From: Paraphaeosphaeria minitans
Taxonomy: Eukaryota > Ascomycota > Dothideomycetes > Pleosporales > Didymosphaeriaceae
Length of the DNA: 64,000 nt
Direction: 5' to 3'
Assembly (NCBI GenBank): GCA_015832175.1
Contig: WJXW01000001.1
Coordinates: forward strand, 4,030,001 to 4,094,000
The notes under the pieces are model-generated. The model did not search any database and was not told the origin of the DNA. It saw only the letters and a program-made list of their open reading frames with translations. The first letter of the stretch is position 1. The number at the start of each line of letters is the position of its first letter. Below are positions 58,661 through 64,000 of the stretch, piece by piece. A program made the translations under genes and the position numbers.

Positions 58661-59067
58661 TAGGGATGGCTCAAAAAGATACCAACGGATACGGATACCG
58701 TATTGATACGGTACATACCGTATTATAGATGCCTCGTCGGTATGCCAAGGCGGTTAAAGGCAGCCGATGGCATTTTTTAGCCGAGATTTAGGCCGGAAAA
58801 CCGTGAAGGCTAGCATTACGGCCTACTTTAAAGTCTCCAAGGTGCCAGAGATAATGGACGACGACGACGACAAACTCCTACATACTAATAACAACTCTGG
58901 CTTAGAGGAAGACGTCCCGGCGGAGGACGTGCAGGGCCTCCTATTAGCTCAATTTACTGTATTTTAACCTTGCCAAGCATACCAAATTTGCCTGTATGTA
59001 CGGTATAGATACAAGATACGGTAAATAACGGATCTCTTTTTCAAGATACTGTATTCGGCCATCCCTA
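58661..59067. mobile_element. hAT-family internal-deletion element (407 bp)
   Basis: Terminal inverted repeats TAGGGATGGC / GCCATCCCTA, with 8 bp target duplicates ACTGCAAA (58653-58660) and ACTGCGAA (59068-59075) differing by one transition. The 8 bp target and the terminal sequence are typical of hAT transposons. Subterminal TACGGTA/CCGTATT motifs repeat at both ends, likely transposase binding sites. At 407 bp it cannot encode a full transposase. Confidence 0.85.
58767..58967 (+). pseudogene. Remnant hAT transposase N-terminal frame
   Basis: A 66-codon open frame inside the hAT element, with an Asp-rich stretch (D-D-D-D-D) and no recognisable zinc finger or catalytic region. It is probably the residue of the transposase reading frame of a longer parent after internal deletion. 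Whether it is translated is unknown. Confidence 0.4.
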
Positions 59068-59262
59068 ACTGCGAACCGATAGGGCGCAACCACAGCAAGT
59101 CAAGCTAGTGGGGATTTTTGGGCCGCCGACACAGCCCCCATAAGAGCGTGTTTTAACGCTAAATAGAGCTTGGATCCTTCTTCGAAAGCATGTAAAACTG
59201 TAGTAGCAGGTGATTGCTTCCTTTTCGTGTCCCTGCTCCGAAGGATCCACTGGCTTAACTTA

Positions 59263-59665
59263 CTGTGGTTACAGGCAAAGGTAGTGTTAAAATTGAGTCC
59301 GGAAACAAGTGCCAAGGACTGTATTTCACGCAGTCACGTGGGTTACGCGAGTCACGCTAGTCTATATATAGATAAATCAAATATAGGATGAAAATCTTAA
59401 TTATCTGTGTCATTGCCCGCTATGCGCAGCAATCGCGTCCCTACACCTCTCCTCTATACTATTTAACCTAAAAAAGAGGTATTTAGGCGAAATTGCATCC
59501 TACGCCTACATAGTAGAAAGAGGAATAAATCTGCCATTGCATTGTTTTTAATACAAATTACTATAGATTAAAATGCCTTGGCAGTAATAATCCTGTTTTT
59601 GCAATGCCGGGCGCTCCTACCACCTACCCCCAGTCATTTGACACTACTTTTCCCTGTAACCATAG
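59263..59665. mobile_element. Small TIR element, related family, 403 bp
   Basis: Terminal inverted repeats of about 35 bp: left CTGTGGTTACAGGCAAAGGT, right (reverse complement) CTATGGTTACAGGGAAAAGT, both followed by AGTGT and AAA. TA flanks (59261-59262, 59666-59667). The first 12 bases match the other two TIR elements, but the interior is different. Confidence 0.8.
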
Positions 59666-59668
59666 TAA

Positions 59669-60867
59669 TGCTGCAGCCACAGTACGTCGTATGGCTACCG
59701 TGGCCTACCTACTTGACACACTGCCGGGCACGAATGCACGTCTGATCCGCCGATGTAAGTCCGGAGGGCACGCAATACCACGTCGAGGCTTTTAGTCAAC
59801 CACTGGGACGATTACCCCACCACAAATGGTATCACACCACAGACGTCAAAATATATACTATCAGAGAGGTCTGGTGGCAACCTCCATTCAACTTCAAGCG
59901 TAGCGGAGATTACATTTGCACCGGAGTAATGGAAAGCGTACCCAACCAGCCCAAATTGGCATAAGGCGACTAACCTTTCGCTTAAAGAACAAGGTCAACG
60001 AGGGAATGGCCATCATGCCACAGTAGAAGGGTTACCATGGACGAAGCTATTCGTGTTGCGAAATGGATTTCTATCGATCAACATTCCGCCGCCTTGTTAC
60101 TCTACTAGGCCTGAGTTGTAGATTCGGACGAATTACAAATACTTGCAGTGTTAGCTAGGTCGATATGTAATCTTAGGCGCGGTTATCGGCGAATCCCCTT
60201 GAATGACTCGGTCTATACAGTCTCACGAGAGCTGCGGGAAACCAGCTTGTCAAGGTTCGCAAAGCCCTCGAGTGGTCTTTTAGGTACCTACAGGTAATTT
60301 GCCCTCCCCTAAGTGGAGCGCACCAGTCTTCCACACCTTCTGGGAGAGTGTACATGCTGACTCGGTCTATACACACTGTGTCTTAACGACCCGCGTAATA
60401 AGATTATGCTATAGTATTCTGGAGCGAGTCAGGGACAGCCGCTATACGCTCGCGAGTAAGGCTGACGGGATCTTTGTTCGCTGGGGCACCCTGGTTTTCT
60501 GGAACAGTACCTTTCAGATGGATCCTGCACAAATGGAAGGGACTAGAGCAGCATGGTGTCCTAGCTAGAGCGGGATTGTGGCTGAATGGAGTTGGCCCAT
60601 CCTTCATACAACTGTCCATCTGCTGCGCCCATCGCTGCCGAGGACATTGATCGTTCCATCATATTCCAGCGGCTCAAGCATCGCGATTAGTCCCTGCAAC
60701 TGACACATAGCCAGGCAATTCCATCGCACCCTCTGTTCGCCGACCGCATCGTTTCGGGCCTTCCAACAGTCACCGGCGCATAAGCAAATTGACATAGCCC
60801 AAGGTTCCCTACAGCATTCGCAACCGAAGCCATTTGCTCGAATCTAACCCACCGTGGGACTGCTGCC
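59669..60867. other. Gene-poor spacer upstream of the transcription-factor-like gene
   Basis: 1.2 kb with only short open frames. The segment at about 60250-60354 is related to 58187-58266. The last few hundred bases presumably contain the promoter of the gene at 60868. Confidence 0.35.
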
Positions 60868-62539
60868 ATGAGCGCACGTTCTCAGAGCCCCGCCACAACG
60901 CATTACGAGTTCATCGCGCATACAGGCATAGAAGATGCATCAGCAAAGCAGAAACTAAAAACAGTCAGAAGCCATGTGATGAGAAATTACCTTCACCAGC
61001 AGCAACGGCACTCTGGCCAATCATCCAAATTCATCGTGAGCGAGCGGCGACAAAGCAAACAACGCGCCCGTTCATCGCGATCTGCTTCTCAAGACGCGGA
61101 TGCCCCTGCAACTTCAAGTACTACCAAGAACCCGCATAATCAGCTCGCTTCTGGCGATTATATTGGATCCTTTGACGGTGGATTTGGTGGAGCTCCTCAC
61201 AGTAAGCCCAACAGCACTGTTCATTCCAAGATTGCGAGCCGTCTTCCCTCAAGCAGACCGGGAAGCAGAGGCAGACGACGCTAATATCTCCACTCGTCAC
61301 AGGGCCAGAAATGAAAACACACCTAGGCTACGTCCCACAGCAAGATGTTGTCTCTTGCCTTGCACAGTTGTACTTTACTTGCGTCGTAAGAGACAAGAAA
61401 AATGGATTTCCACAACCAAGTTTTGACACTTTGAATGCCAAAGGAGAGACGATGCGCATAGTCCAAGAAACGTTGGAGATGTGCGGTAGCGACGTTCCCG
61501 ACACTATTCTATTTGCCATAAACATCCTAGCATATGGATGTGTAAGCTGACAATATATTCTCTGAGGATTTAGCTTACTTTTCATAGAGTACGACCCACG
61601 AATGGAATGAGGCCGTAGGCCATGTCGAAGCTTTACAGCGGCTCGTAGAGACACGAAATGGGATGCGTAATATGGAGTTCGATCTCCAGAGAATATTGAC
61701 TTGGTGCGTCCAGCTCCAATCGAAGCTGCTGCAAGTCCAGAGCTCACCATTCCCGCAGCTCGTCATTCTTCATTGCGGCTGAACTGCTACTTCCGCCCCA
61801 GTTCCCGATTCCTTTGTATCCCTGTCCCACAATGTTCAACCTCGCTTTCCAGGATGACGCTCAGATACGCGCGTGGCGGACAGTCAAACGATTCCCTAAG
61901 AATAACTCATTTGTGTTCGACGTCGTCATGCGAATGCACCAGCTCGGCCTTGCTGTGTCACCAGAGTGGACCGATAAGATAGACAAATGCGCTCTCAGCA
62001 ACCTCTACTTTGAAGTCATGCATTCGGCAGTGGTGGTACAACTGGAAGAGCCATGGAAAGGGCCACTGCAGGGTGGAACGCAGGGACGAGAAGGCAGCAT
62101 CATGTTCAGAGTATGGGCCGCTGGCCTGCCTATTTATGTGGGTGCTGCGCTTCGCCATCTAAGGCATCGTCAAAGCAGCAATCCGATGCGCTACTACCAC
62201 GGCCCAATATTCAGTCGAATCCAGGCAATACTGGACGAAAATGGTGGCCATCATGCGTGGCCGCGTGGACGATCTCTGGAACCCATCCTAGCGACACTTT
62301 TCTACGCTCTAGAAGCGTGTACCTGGGACGATCCTTGGCGGACGTGGTGTCTACATACCATGTGCAAAGTCGTGGACCTCTTGAGGCTCAAGACCACAGA
62401 CGATTTCAAGAAGGTTCTGGATTTTTTCCCGACCACCGAAAGGTATCAAGCCTCGATGAGGGACGTTTGGCAACACATCACACATTTGAGCGTACCAGGT
62501 ACGCTTTCAGGCGTTTCGCAGGTTGCTGGCCATCATTGA
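60868..62539 (+). CDS. Fungal transcription-factor-like protein without a DNA-binding domain
   Basis: Predicted exons 60868-61201, 61303-61541, 61588-61703 and 61759-62539, introns of 101, 46 and 55 bp, all GT-AG, joining in frame to 489 residues. The first intron has a textbook branch site (GCTAATA) just before its acceptor. The N-terminus (F-I-A-H-T-G-I-E-D...V-R-S-H-V-M-R-N-Y) matches the opening of a large fungal family related to Zn2Cys6 regulators but lacking the cluster: an F-x-N/H-x-T-G segment, then R-S-H-V-M-R. A basic, Ser-rich linker follows (residues 45-80). The C-terminal helical part (W-T-D-K-I-D..., W-D-D-P-W-R-T-W) fits the fungal-specific regulator domain. Function unknown. 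The third intron is the least certain, since without it the frame stops. Confidence 0.7.
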
Positions 62540-64000
62540 TGGTCTGTCGAACAGCCGATCATTTCCCCCTGCATATGGCGGATACATTAGTATAACGGCT
62601 GGGAAGGAAATCCGGCCATGTCAGTTACCAGGCCCGTCTCAAGAGAGAGAGAAAAGCGTGGCGCTACTTTTGTAAAAAAGGCATGCAGAGATGTAAGTGA
62701 AAGTCCAGGCCCCAATAGTGCAGCTACAACAGTGCCCTTTTTGGGAGATACAGCCAGCGTCATCGCCTTCGAATCTCACAATCATTCCAGATGATCTCAA
62801 AACGGGCGACCCACCACAAAATCGGGGTAAGCCTCGCTTGGTCCATGGAACAGCTCACTATTCTTTTTCTCAACAACATAACCAAGAAACGATCTAATAT
62901 GCGTCAACACAGCATCAGAGCTACTATTTCCATCACTCGTCCCAATAAGTTGTTGAAGCTTCTCCGTGGCTGGTCACCCATTTAGCATGGCAAGCAAGCG
63001 CATCGACGATTGTCGTATGTTGTACAACTATCAAGCCCCATGCTTGCCGCCAGTCCTCTAGATCATGCCAGGTCTCCTGCCACGTAGTATTGTCACTCCT
63101 GTTGTGGAGCGACGGATCCCCACGACCAAACAGCAGAACAGCCGCCGAACTATCAATTATGTTTCCAAATTTGGCGCCAACAAGATTGGATCATCATGCA
63201 ACCCGGGTATCTTCCATGCTGGCCCGGAGAGCCATTCCGCCTCTACATGAGTAGCCCCCGTATACTACACGCCCCAGCGTTGAAACCACGGGCGACTCCG
63301 GATACTGGAAAAATTTCTAGTGTGTATTTTCCGAGAGTCCCCAGCACGAACTTTGCGTCCCTAACATTCGCCTCCAAGGGTGGTGATTTGTGCCGTTGGG
63401 CTGTGGAAGAATCGGTACCACAAGAGTTCACAAGTGCTTAAGCATATTTACGTTGAGTTTGGATGAGATCTTGAGCTGCATGTTCTACCAGAGCAACGAA
63501 AGCGTGGCGTGAGTATGATTGATCTAAAATCGGGAGCCGAGTTGATTTAGATCAATTTTATCTACTTTGATGGTAGTTTTATGAGTCTGTCGAGCTACTA
63601 CAGGAATAGGCAGGGTGCATGGGGTCCATACGTTTCCACGCACAAAAATGCATCTCAAAGCTCGGTTTGCACCTGATCGATGAATAAGATTTACCTCTTT
63701 ACTAACTACATTGCACTTGCAGACCAGATGAGTGGAGAAATATCCAGAACAACTGACCACCATTTCACCGCAACTGTCGCACCTGTATGGGGCAGGTGTA
63801 AAACCAGTGTGCGGAGTTGCAAAAAAATCCAGGCCACTCTCCACCGAGCGTTTCGCAGCCCCACGTTAACGAAGGAACAGACGATAGGTACTCTCAGCTC
63901 CGCACCTCCCACTTGCCTTGCAGCCACCGTCCAAATCTTACACTGGGTCCATCTACAGTGCGCATGACCAAGTCGGCAAGCCAGACCACGACGATTGCCT
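62540..64000. other. Right edge, no gene recognised
   Basis: Moderate GC, short open frames on both strands. The best candidate is a minus-strand frame at 63524-63844 (106 codons) with a Cys/His pattern R-C-D-S-C-G-x-M...S-T-H-L-V-C-K-C, perhaps an exon of a gene that continues beyond the window, but I cannot assign it. Frames at 63065-63250 and 63196-63441 show no motif. Confidence 0.3.

Larger units (their letters stand above)
58496..59095. mobile_element. Small TIR element (MITE), copy 2, split by a hAT element
   Basis: Same family as 57050-57247: left end CTGTGGTTGCAGCCC, right end (reverse complement) CTGTGGTTGCGCCC. Flanks are TA (58494-58495) and CA (59096-59097, one transition from TA). 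Removing the inner 407 bp hAT element and its 8 bp duplicate leaves about 185 bp, close to copy 1. Confidence 0.72.

Overview
The window comes from a filamentous ascomycete (Pezizomycotina, plausibly a Dothideomycete). The evidence is short GT-AG introns of 43-101 bp in every gene, fungus-specific families (Zn2Cys6 and copper-fist regulators, a fungal transcription-factor-like protein), and LTR retrotransposons carrying the footprint of repeat-induced point mutation (RIP). It falls into two contrasting parts.

Bases 1-40245 are an AT-rich, gene-free block built almost entirely of LTR retrotransposons inserted into one another. I resolve a Gypsy chromovirus of about 6.58 kb (LTR about 410 bp; three copies plus an LTR at the left edge), a second Gypsy family with a 216 bp LTR, a Copia element of about 7.3 kb (LTR 195 bp; three copies plus one solo LTR), and a 3.1 kb LTR element in which I see only a gag-like trace. 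Most insertions are proved by matching 5 bp target-site duplications and by the host element resuming on the other side. The nesting order, outer to inner, is: fragment with a variant LTR (38809-39499) > Gypsy-B2 > Copia-0 > Gypsy-A (6491-36678) > Copia-1 (8350-31933) > Gypsy-C (11311-24479) > Gypsy-D (13852-20434). All long copies are full of TAG/TAA stops and have little CpA/TpG, as RIP predicts. Two short solo LTRs look nearly unmutated.

Bases 40246-56260 are a compact, GC-balanced gene island with five genes: a Zn2Cys6 regulator resembling RGT1 (-), a copper-fist regulator (+), the ribosome-biogenesis factor REI1 (-), a HECT ubiquitin ligase resembling HUL4 (+) and a MOT1-type molybdate transporter (-). 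The first two are divergent, as are REI1 and the HECT gene, and both shared upstream regions carry many short tandem repeats. Apart from two metal-related genes lying fairly close together, I see no functional cluster.

Bases 56261-64000 are gene-poor. They hold three small TIR elements with TA target sites, one of them split by a 407 bp hAT derivative, then one four-exon gene for a fungal transcription-factor-like protein (60868-62539). The last 1.4 kb has nothing I recognise. No tRNA, rRNA or CRISPR array was seen. The observations most worth following are the dated nest, an antisense Cys-rich reading frame kept in all three Gypsy chromovirus copies, and the small TIR-element family with its nested hAT element.
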